This document shows, in pieces, positions 49,101 through 61,100 of a stretch of DNA of 64,000 bases. How positions within the stretch are numbered: position 1 is the stretch's first letter; each line of letters starts with the position of its first letter. Source of the stretch: Haliclystus octoradiatus (Eukaryota > Cnidaria > Staurozoa > Stauromedusae > Haliclystidae). The stretch is from positions 22,518,349 to 22,582,348 of the forward strand of contig OU744451.1 in assembly GCA_916610825.1 (NCBI GenBank). The letters run 5' to 3'. Position numbers and translations under genes: made by a program. A model generated the notes under the pieces. It saw only the letters and a list, made by a program, of their open reading frames with translations, searched no databases and had not been told where the DNA came from.

Positions 49101-52100
49101 GTTTTAAGTGCACGCCCTGCTATAGGTGCACGCTGGTAATATTCTTTATATTTAGTTTGATGTGCACGCCGGTAACATTCTTCAGATTTAAATTTAAGTT
49201 TTAAGTGCACGCCCTCCTATAGGTGCACGCCGGTAATATTCTTTATATTTAGTTTTATGTGCACGCTGGTAACATTCTTCATATTTAAGTTCAACTTTTA
49301 AGTGCACACCCTGCTATAGGTGCACGCCGGTAATATTCTTTATATTTAGTTTTATGTGCACGCCCTGCTATAGGTGCACGCCGGTAATAATCTTCATATT
49401 TAAATTCAAGTTTTAAGTGCACACCCTGCTATAGGTGCACGCCGGTAATATTCTTTATATTTAGCTTCATGTGCACGCCCCTGCTATGTACACGCCGATA
49501 ATATTCGTATTTAAAAAAGTTTTTAAGTGCACGCCCTGCTATAGGTGCACGCCGGTACTATTCTTTATATTTAGACGATACGATAGGGTGCACGCCGGTA
49601 ATATTCTCCATATTTAAATTCAAGTTATAAGTGCACGCTCATACGATAAGTGCACTCCGGTAATATTCTTATTTAGTTTTATGTGCACGCCCCTACTATA
49701 AGTACACGCTGGTGATATTCTTCATATTTAAATTCAAGTTATAAGTGCACGCCCATACGATAGATGCACGCCGGTAATATTATTCATATTTAAAAAAAAT
49801 TAAGTGCACGCCCATGAGATAGGTGCACGCTCTTAACATTTGAAAAATTTTACGTCCACGCCTCTGTTTTAGGTGCACGCTGTCGATATTTTAGGTTTTC
49901 GTTTCGTGTAAAATTGCGGTAACTATTTTACGTCCGCGGCAAATCGTGCCGGCTCCTTCTTGTATCTACGTCATTTCGTGCAAAATTGCGGCGACAATTT
50001 TTGCCGCGCGCCAAAATCTCGTAGATGCACGTGGAAAACGTACATTTTGGGATTTATGTCGAAAATTTAACGTCGAAAAAATTTTTTCGACGTTAAACTT
50101 TTCGACGTTATAGCGTACAATCAAATTGGGGCCATTTAACGTTCATGATCTGTCGATGAACTGTTTTTCGCAGTATTCCAGACATGGTTTGCATTTTTTT
50201 TTTTTTATTTCTGATTTGCAGATTACATGTTAAAAACTTCACTGGTTGATGAATTTCAAGATTAGTTATTTTAACGAAAACACAGGTTATTTATTGCTAG
50301 TAGGATATATTGTTAGCTACACTTAATGGATATTATCAAAATTTTAAAGAATTGTGCCTACCTCCATAGTGTAGCTGTTATGGATACCAAGTCTCCACAT
50401 GACTACTCTTCCAGTGCCCTCCTATAAGAATAGACATCCAAGGTTGATTATTCAGAAGCTGTATTTCGAATCATGTCGGTATATTTGGGGTTGCTCATGA
50501 CCCTATATATATATATACTAGTGAAGTGAACCCGCTCCACTGGGTGAAATTTGAAAATATTAAAATAGAAAACTGAATTGCTAGAAGTTAGCCCAAATGA
50601 TAAATAAACAATAGAACTGAAGGTCAGTCGGGTGTGAAAGATATTGCGTGACGAACATGAGAATGTAATTCGTTCTTTCTATGGAGCCGCAAGAGAAATC
50701 CTACGAAAAAAATGCGTTTGAGCCGTCAATTGAAGGAATATAAAGATATGAACATAAAACATGGCATATGTTGCCGCAAAAATATTCTAAGATACCCCAC
50801 GGAAAATATGGATTTGATACGGTTACTATGAGAAGCGTGAATCTCGAATACAGTAGATACAAAAAGGCATACATCGACGTTTATATAGTAGATTTATCAG
50901 GTATGCAGGGTATCTAACAAGTAGGCATTCAATTGCTGCAACCAAAAACTAAAATTAAATTAAAAGGAATAAGCTTGAGAAAACTAAACATTAAGATTAA
51001 AAACTAAAGATAATTAAATGATACATTACATTAAATGAAATGAAAGTGTGATAAACTTTTTGACTGATGCTGTGATGGTTCAAGTTGAAAGTAGTCAAAG
51101 CAAAGATATTAGGAATGCCACAACATGATTTAAAAATAGTGAAATCAGCATTAGAAAAATTTTCAGGCAGAAAGTTCCATATTAGTAACATATAGTGAAA
51201 TGGTATGTTGATTGATGCTTGAGGCAGCAAAAAAAGAATGTCATATGTTACACTGTTTTTAAAGCGAGGACGTAAGCGAGGTTCAACCCCCTGCGAAAAC
51301 AGTTCAGGAGTTCATGAACAGTTCATGAACAGTTCATGAACAGTTCATGAAAGTTAAATGGCCCTAAATTTTCATGAACTGTTCATGAACTGTCTGTGAG
51401 GGTTTATGGGGTTTATGAACTGTTCATGACCAGTTCATGAACAGTTCAGGAAAATTGGAGCCATTTAACGTTCATGAACTGTTCATGAACTGTTCATGAA
51501 CTCCTGAACTGTTTTTCGCAGGGGACATCATGCAGTAACATTGGTGACATCAGGAGGGAGATAGGTCAGACCATTTATTGAATTATAAAAGTTGTAAACA
51601 TGATTTGAATTCCTTGGTGCAGCCGAACATCATGATACTAAGTGAGTTGTGATATTAACCGTAGTGAATAGCTGAGTTTGATAGAAACCGTTTTTTAAAA
51701 ATTAATTGTTGTCCGTATTGTTTCAGTGTGTGAAACCATGCTGAAACTTGAAATTTCAAGCCATACCAAAGCCATGATTGGCATTGATCGTTGAATTTAC
51801 GCTAAGCTTAATTTAAGTTGAGCTTGCACCGACAAACGGGCAGTGCTGCTCCAGCAGATTGTGATATTAACAGTAGTGATATTAACGGGGCTGCACTGTA
51901 TAGAAAAAAGGTGATATTTTTTAGATGGTAATTTGATGGGGTATTAATAACAATGATTGATAGATGAGATAATTCTGAAGTAGAATATAAAGTCGTCATA
52001 TGGTAAGGAAAACTCTGTGTAATGTGCATATGTATATGATCTATGGTAGTAACTGTTCCTGGATACCTGGTTAATAATAATACCTGGCTATTTATTCGTC

Positions 52101-55100
52101 ATACCTTATTCTTTTTCAGACTAAATCGACATGAACTGTATGAAAACTGAAATGAGAAATAAATAATTAACATTAAATGTTGAAACATCCCCTGCGAAAA
52201 CAGTTCAGGAGTTCATGAACTGTTCCTGAACTGTCTGTGAGTGTTCATGAACTGTTCATGAACAGTTCAAGAAAATCGGAGCCATTTAACGTTCATGAAC
52301 TGTTCATGAACAGTTCAAGAAAATCGGAGCCATTTAACGTTCATGAACTGTTCATGAACAGTTCAGGAAAATCGGAGCCATTTAACGTTCATGAACTGTT
52401 CATGAACAATTCAGGAAAATCGGAGCCATTTAACGTTCATAAACTGTTCATGAACAGTTCAAGAAAATCGGAGCCATTTAACGTTCATGAACTGTTCATG
52501 AACAGTTCAGGAAAATCGGAGCCATTTAACGTTCATGAACTGTTCATGAACAATTCAGGAAAATCGGAGCCATTTAACGTTCATAAACTGTTCATGAACA
52601 GTTCAAGAAAATCGGAGCCATTTAACGTTCATGAACTGTTCATGAACAGTTCAAGAAAATCGGAGCCATTTAACGTTCATGAACTGTTCATGAACAGTTC
52701 AAGAAAATCGGAGCCATTTAACGTTCATGAACTGTTCATGAACAGTTCAGGAAAATCGGAGCCATTTAACGTTCATGAACTGTTCATGAACAATTCAGGA
52801 AAATCGGAGCCATTTAACGTTCATGAACTGTTCATGAACAGTTCAGGAAAATCGGAGCCATTTAACGTTCATGAACTGTTCAAGAAAATCGGAGCCATTT
52901 AACGTTCATGAACTGTTCATGAACAGTTCAAGAAAATCGGAGCCATTTAACGTTCATGAACTTTTCGTGAACAGTTCAGGAAAATCGGAGCCATTTAACG
53001 TTCATGAACTGTTCATGAACAGTTTTGGAAAATCGGAGCCATTTAACGTTCATGAACTGTTCATGAACAGTTCAGGAAAATCGGAGCCATTTAACGTTCA
53101 TGAACTGTTCATGAACTGTTCATGAACTCCTGAACTTTTTTGCAGGGGATGTAGTGTCACATTATAAATTATTGTCACGTTTGTATGTAGTTTCAATGTG
53201 CAAATAGTTGAGATTTTCAGAGTTGGAAAACTCTTCTCAGAAATTGGAGGTAAAACCCAACTAATCAAAATCCAATTGGTATTCAAAAATGACACAAATA
53301 TCATTTTGAGATTGGCAGGATCAAGCTTAAGAATTCAACAGATTTTAAAGATATAAACTTTAGTCAATGCTTGACATTTAATGAAAGACAACTTTTGAAA
53401 CCTCTCTATGAAGAGCTAAAAGAAAAGTTTCAAACGCTGCCCCTATGATGATTGTTATAAAAGTAAACAAATGATTGATGTATCAAATTTGACCATTGTA
53501 AAATACCACTACAAAGAACATCAAAATCCAAATAATAGTAATCCATAACAAGGGTCGTAGGCAATGATATTTAAACTTTTATTATTTCAATGCACGATCA
53601 TAAATGAAAAAAATTGGTTTATTTTGATTATTTACTTTCGTCTAATCATTATGATGTCATCGCTATCACAGAGACATGTAATGTAATGTAAGACGCGTTA
53701 ATTGCCCAACGTCATTATCATGTACTTAGTAGAAAAGACATAAATAAATTGACTAGCAGGGGAAGAGTTGCACTTCTGATACGTAAAGATTTGAAATTAA
53801 GATCACTACGGACAAAAGGAAATTTATGGGAGCTTCTTCAGATCAAACAACCTACTAACCAAATGTTGTGGCTAAAGCTTCGGACCTATGGCCTGAAGGA
53901 TGTTGGGTTTAATTCCTGATAGAAGCATTATTGGTTGGCGTTAGGAAGTGCAGCCGGTCATAAAATGAAACAATCATTTCAAACCACTAATCAAGTAACT
54001 ATTTATCCCGGTGAAAAAAAGCTTAAAACGTACCCAACTTAAAACGACAATTACTCCCCTGCGAAAACAGTTCAGGAGTTCATGAACGTTAAATGGCTCC
54101 AATTTTCCTGAACTGTTCATGAACTATTCATGAACAGTTCATGAACCCTCACAGACAGTTCATGAACAGTTCATGAAAATTTGGGGCCATTTGAAAAAAA
54201 AATCTACGTTCCTAACTTAGTTAACAATTAATTTCAGTATCATAGTATGGCAGCCAACTTATTTTTTTATAAATAGGTTTAAAAATATCAAATTACCTTA
54301 TTTGGAGTATTTTTTGCCATCATAAATGGAAAAACCTTTTGTTGATTTGCTGAGTTAGATTTATCTCTAAAAAAAATTAGATAGAAACAATAATAAAAAC
54401 TCACACTATGATCTTAATCATATTTCGCATGTCTTAAATTGTTTTTGTGAGATCATCTCATCAATGTTAAAAGGACCCATTTTCAAGAACAATTTGTTAA
54501 CAATTAATTTTTAAACATTTCCCCTGCGAAAACAGTTCAGGAGTTCATGAACAGTTCATGAACGTTAAATGGCCCCAAATTTTCAAGAACTTTTCATGAA
54601 CTGCCTGTGAGGGTCCACGAACTGCTCATGAACAATCCATGAACAGTTCAGGAAAATTGGAGCCATTTAACGTTCATGAACTGTTCATGAACTCCTGAAC
54701 TGTTTTTCGCAGGGGTTCATGAGAAGTTTATGAACTTCTAAAGAAGTATTCATGAACAGTTCAAATAATAGGTCATGCTAAATCAAATTACTAACATGAT
54801 TGTCCCAGCGACAGAGATTGTAATTTAACAAAACAAATTTGATGGTAATTGTGCTAGTATCGTGAAGCTAGAAATTATGAAGTGCATAGGCACTAAAAGG
54901 TTTCACTTAACAGTAATTTTTATTTCAATCATATTTTGAATGTAGCCCCTCGTAACCAAAATCTCCTACGAAGTTCATGAACGTTCAATAGGGGATAATT
55001 AACACATATGATGCCGTATCTGTATATATACGGGCTGGCAATGTGGTTTTTCCATCAGGGCTAAAAAACAATGGGACGTCTTTAGCAAAAACTTTTGTTC

Positions 55101-58100
55101 GATCTAGCCAATAGGATATCAGCTATTCAGGGAATCTTCTTTCCCACGATTCTATCGTGATCATACGATAGTATCTGAGTTTTAATTTTTCGACCAAATA
55201 CAAAATGGCGAGGTTTGGACAAGCTGTCGGTCGGGTGCTAATAAAACCAATAAAATGGACTGTTATAATTATACAGTACAAACATAATGAATATTTGGTA
55301 ATACAATTATATGATCACAAACTATTTTTTGTGGCTTTTGCCGGGTTTTATAGAACATCATTTCCTACATGACAACTATTAGGAAAGGAAATGATGGAAA
55401 GTAAATTATGCTCCTGTTTTCTGTTTGACATACCAAAGCTTGATTGACTGACGTATCGTCTTAAAACGGCAGGTGAGCTTGTACTATGGAATGAATTTTG
55501 TATAACTTACAAGTAAATATAAAGTTTATATAAAATGACGGTTTTTCACACCAAGGAAGGTAAATTAAACAATCCTTGCTTGGATTGAAAATCGTCATTC
55601 AAATTAGAAGGAACTATTGGCATAAATGTCTTTCGTGTAGCAACAAAATAGGTTGAAATAAGTTGAAATAAACTAATCTAAAATCTGGCGGCATCATAGT
55701 GGTAAAGTTCATGAACTGCATATCGAAAAAGAGAAAGAAATTGCTTACTTGTTTTCACATCCATAAATAAAAACATTTTGTCTTCTACTGTGACCATGTA
55801 AGTCACAGTAAAGTAGAACTTCTCGTTCTTGTTGTAGCCTGAAACAAAGCATAGAATAAATAACTTCCAAGGCACATTCCAAATTTATGTTTCCAAGAGA
55901 AACACAGTTCAGGAGTTATATCAGTTACATCATTTAAGAATACCTTTTGATCAATGCCCTAGCATGATAAGCTGGCGGGAAAGCATCTTTCAATATTGTC
56001 TTGTAATTTCGATTTAAATCTCTACCAGCTAACGAACAACGATAATTACCAACAACAACCCCATCTGGATTAATCATTGGAAGTAATTTGAACACAAAAC
56101 ATTTTCTAAGGATCTGAAAATAATAAGAGAATTGATACATTAAATGTTAAATGCCGTAGTATTGCAGTAATTTAAATTTGACTACAAGGGTATTTTATTG
56201 GTGCAATATATCACCTAAGCACACCTGCAAAACATTTATTTGAGTTTATGAAGAATTCATGAACTATGTTGTAGAGGCAGTCAATTATTTAGATATGTCG
56301 GTTAATTCAGCGATTATCACATCACAAGGTACCTCCCCTGCGAAAAACAGTTCAGGAGTTCATGAACATTTCATGAACAGTTCATGAACGTTGAATGGCT
56401 CCAATTTTCATGAACAAATCATGAACCCTCACAGACAGTTCATGAACCCTCACAGACAGTTCATGAACAGTTCATGAACAGTTCATGAAAATTAGGGGCC
56501 ATTTAATGTTCATAAACTGTTCATGAACTGTTCAAGAACTCCTGAACTATTTTGGCAGGGGCTCCTACTGATCTATTTATTTTCAGAGTTGATCTAAATT
56601 GCTACCTTTGCATCAGCGTGATTGCTTGTTAAGAAATCGATCAAACCCTTCATCATCCAACTTGAAACAGTTTCCCCAGGATGTACTCTTGCAGTCACAA
56701 CAACAACTCGCTTGTTCTGAAAAGTAATATTAAGCAAATATTAAACACTTTCTGTGCAATATGGTCTCTGTGAAAAACAGTTCAGGAGTTCATGAACAGT
56801 TTGTGAACAGTCTGTGGATGTTCATCAACAGTTTATGAACATCCTGTGAATGTTCATGAACAGTTCATGAAAATTGGGGCCATTTAGCGTTCCTGAAGTG
56901 TTTATAAACTCCTGAACTGTTTTTCCCAGGGGAACACTGCCCTTTAACATAAATGATTTGTAAGATGTCCAATTGTCCATGAATAGTTCATGATCTCATT
57001 ACCTTTTGTATGGGGCTGAAATTACATGAGCCTGATCTTCTTTTTTCAATTTGTTATAATGTATGATGGGACGCCTACTATGACACCTAGGTATCAAACA
57101 CCTACTACTGTACATTATTTTTTGTCTACGGTTAGCTGGGATTACCGGGATTTGTTTGCTTATCTCAAATATAAACCTTCCTCTGTATCAAGTTCTACTC
57201 AAATCTACTCAATTCAACAATATGGAAATATAAGGCTCCATGGGGCTAAGCACCACCATAAAATTGCCTGGTTAGCTCAGCGGTAGAGCATCTGACTTTT
57301 AATCAGAGGGTCGTGGGTTCGATCCCCTCATCGGGCTAAATTTTTAACGAAAAATATGGACAAATATAAATTAAAATTAAAAAAATGAATACATAATTAC
57401 AATGATAATCATTTTGCTGTCATTTGCTGATTTTAATTGTCTTCTCCAGAAGCAGCTCATAAGTACTCAATTAAACAATATGGACATGTGTATTACGAGT
57501 TAAATATAGTATGTTTCGATTTTGCTATTAGGCTCCATGGGGCTAAACACCACTATAACATCGCCTGGTTAGCTCAGCGGTAGAGCATCTGACTTTTAAT
57601 CAGAGGTTCGTGGGTTCGATCCCCTCATCGGGCTGAATTTTTAACAAAAGGTATTGGCAATTTTAAAGTAATATTAAAAAGTCAATAGTAATAACCATTT
57701 TTACATGTAATCTTTTTATCCTGTTGTATTTTATGTTAATGAGCTCCATGCAAATAAGCATTGTATTGGTTCTTGGGTTTTCAATAAAGTTGCTTATGAT
57801 AAAGTTCTTCGATTAAGGTATTATGAAAAATTGAGCACTGCTCCTGCAAAAAACAGTTCAGGAGCTCATGAACAGTTCATGAAAGTTAAATGGCCCCAAC
57901 ATTCCTGAGCTGTTCATGAACTGTTTATGAAAATTAGGGCCATTAAACGTTAATGAATTGTTCATAAACTGTTCATGAATTCTTGGACTGCTTTTGCAGG
58001 GGTACATGAATCATCTGAAATTAACCAGTTTAAAATTAATTCATTGTCAGTCCATTGACATTTCAATCAATAGTTCATGGATATTAGATAAAAATCAGGC

Positions 58101-61100
58101 CATCTCCAAATCCATATGAATTTTCTATGAAATATTCATGAATGGTTCATCAACTCATCATAGAGTGTTCATGAACTGGCAATAGTGTAATCAAAAAATT
58201 ATGAATTTTTCAAAGGAATGATTTACCTCAGAAATTATTCTTCGTTTTTCTTGGGATGTAATAGTTAGTATATAAACATGATTTCCAGCTAAAGTCTGAC
58301 AAAGAACGCGTTGTTTACAGAACTGCGATCGTTTTGAATCAGTGGCAATTCCAGTCAAATACAACTGAAAAATAAAACAAAATTAAGTTCAAGCAACCAT
58401 CGATCCTATTGACTGGATCAAATTTCCAAGATAGATCTTAACTTTATCTAGGCAAACTTTATGGTCAGGCATGTTACGCATGTGGGTTAAAACTTCAGAT
58501 TTAATGATAATCAAACTTGATCAAATGCGTAGTATGTAAAGTGTAAGTAATAATGACAATGTTGTAATTGGTTGTTTAAATTTCCAATATTTGTGTGTCT
58601 TCGTTAAAGCTTCCCTGTAATCCATGAGTATGGAATTGTGAGATGTTACTTGTATTTGTTAGAAAATTGTTAAGAAAGTCCCCTGCGAAAAATTAAATGA
58701 GTTCATGAACTGTTCATGGACTCCTGGACCGTTCATGGACAGTTCATGAACTGTTCATGAACACCTTATAAACAACTCATGAAATTATACCTTTGTGAAG
58801 GCCCACCCAAAGAACATCACAATCCAAATAATAGCAATCCAGTAGTAAAATATAGTAATTCACAACAATGGTAATGAACGTTGAATGGCCCAATTTTCAT
58901 GAACTTTTTCATGTTCATGATTGTGTTTATGAAGTTACAGGCCTTTGGTTTGGGGGCCTGCGCCTGGGGTCAGTCCGCCTTAGGATTTGTCAAAGAGGTC
59001 ACTTCATTCCCTTTAGTAACCTGTAGTAAAACTTGTAAAGAGAAAACACTTTTATCGAAGAACAGGAAGAAGCCCTTGACAAACCAATTATTAAATAAGT
59101 AATTTATATGTTTGAAGAAATTCGAACCAAAATTGATTACAAGAGAATCAATCCGATCCACCAATAAAAAATGCAATCTGAATCAGACAAAATCAGATCA
59201 GATCGAATTCAGGTTTTGATCAAACTCAGATCAGATTTGCAGACCTTTAATTAGAGAACCAGCTGTATTGAGTGACCTCTGGTTTCTTGTAATTGATTAA
59301 TCTTGTGTAAGATAATGGTTTCAATTACCTGCAGATCAGAGTATGTATATGGATATGAATGTGCAAAATAGCACACATCACCAGTAACATCAAATTGACA
59401 TGTCCAGGTGACAGAGTAATAATGACGCTCTTTGCCGTTATCTTCATACCTTGACGAAATAATTAAATTTCAATTAAATTTTTAACAAATAATATTTGTT
59501 GATAATACATCTCAAAAATTGCGAATTCAAATCACTTTTTTTCTCCAATGTTTCCGTTTGATCATAATGGATAATTTGAGACTTACTCCTGTGAAAAAAT
59601 CCATAAGTTCATGAACAGTTCAATCACAGTTCATGAACAATTCACAAAATTCATGAACAGTTCATAAACAACTTTTTGTTGGTTCCTGAACAGTTTGTAA
59701 ACAGTCACAAAGAATTGTGAAGACTTCATGAATCGGTTCACGAACTGGTTCATGAATGTGAAATTGCCTGAGAGTGTATGAACAGTTCCTGAATTTTTAT
59801 GAACTGTTTATGAACAGTTTATGAACTTTTTGACAGTTTCACGTGAGTGAGCTCATGAAATTTTTCCAAGGGGTAAACAAACTGGGTTATAAAGTTGCAA
59901 AATAAACAACCAAAACTAACATTTGGATTGACTAAACAAAACAGGTTGCAAAAATTTAAGACAATCAAAATTCTAAGCATTCGAAAATGCTTCAAATGTG
60001 AGACTCTGCATCTGTGAATCGAAGAAAGATAAAATATGAGGAAGACATGAAAAGAAAAATAAATCTCGTCAGTGAAGGTTGAATCCATTCAAATATAGTA
60101 AAACTACACAAAGAACGCCACAAATCACTGTCAGACATAGCTGACAAAGACCTGTAAAAAAACGTGTAAAAGTGGCTAAGTGGCAATCGTTAAATAGCCC
60201 AAAATTTTCATAAAGTGTTCATGAACTGTTCATTAACTGTCTGTGAAGGTTCATGAACTGTCAATAAAGGTTAATGAACTGTTCATGAAAATTGGGGCCA
60301 ATTAACGTTCATGAGCTGTTCAATAACTGTCTGTGAAGGTTCATGAACTGTCAATAAAGGTTAATGAACTGTTCATGAAAATTGGGGCCAATTAACGTTC
60401 ATGAACTGTTCAATAACTGTCTGTGAAGGTTCATGAACTGTCAATAAAGGTTAATGAACTGTTCATGAAAATTGGGGCCAATTAACGTTCATGAACTGTT
60501 CAATAACTGTCTGTGAAGGTTCATGAACTGTCAATAAAGGTTAATGAACTGTTCGTGAAAATTGGGACCAATTAACGTTCATGAACTGTTCAATTACTGT
60601 TCATGGATTGTTCAATAACTGTTCATGCCTCCTAAATTGTTTTTCCCAGGGGCTGTGTTTGGGTTCTCTGATACCACCACTGGAATGTTTGGAGAAAGTT
60701 GAAAGCTGAGTCGAAGAAACAATTAAATCTTACTTGATATTGTTCTTATAATAATTAATATCTTTTCCAGCTCTATGCCAACCAATTTGTTGATGTAATG
60801 CTTTATGTTCTGAATAAAGGAGGGGTTGCATACCTTGGTTATATAAACTGTTGCGCTGTGAAAGAAAAATTGAATTAATGCTTTAGGAATGGGTAAATTA
60901 TTACAAAAGTGTGGTATGCATTTGCATAAATAATTATGACAATCAATAGAGCATACACTAAAGCCCCGGCCAATGACTTTTTATTTCGCCAACATTGGTA
61001 AGATTTAATCGTATGGATGTTGTCGATTTTTGCAAAGCTAAAAGACTTTTTATTTCACCAATATTCATAGGAATTATTTTATTTCATTTTCATCAACATC

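Larger units (their letters stand above)
38605..50122. mobile_element. 11.5-kb non-coding foldback-type element
   Basis: The outer inverted ends are built of about 15-bp tandem units (AACGTCGAAAAGTTT). They read GCTATTACGTCGAAAAGTTT near 38612, and the inverse AACTTTTCGACGTTATAGC ends near 50114. Inside each end lie GTGCACG arrays in opposite orientation (41700-41910 and 48860-49880). Satellite units also occur in opposite orientation (41918-42175 and 42490-47760). The left side additionally carries a 2.9-kb inverted-repeat insertion. There is no coding frame. Long tandemly repeated inverted ends are the hallmark of foldback elements (Drosophila FB, sea-urchin TU), but the family here is not one I recognise. 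Confidence 0.8.

Noticed and set aside
42490-49880. CRISPR-like array
   Set aside because: Units are near-identical along their whole length with no unique spacers, in a eukaryotic genome with no cas genes.
52237-53125. Repeat protein with 16-residue FNVHELF units
   Set aside because: The DNA is the F1 MITE interior amplified with a 48-bp period. Openness follows from the unit length, and the frame has no start context or domain.
55678-55875. - strand frame [17 protein letters not shown] and on
   Set aside because: The same bases read in another frame encode the conserved [10 protein letters not shown] carboxypeptidase exon with proper splice sites.
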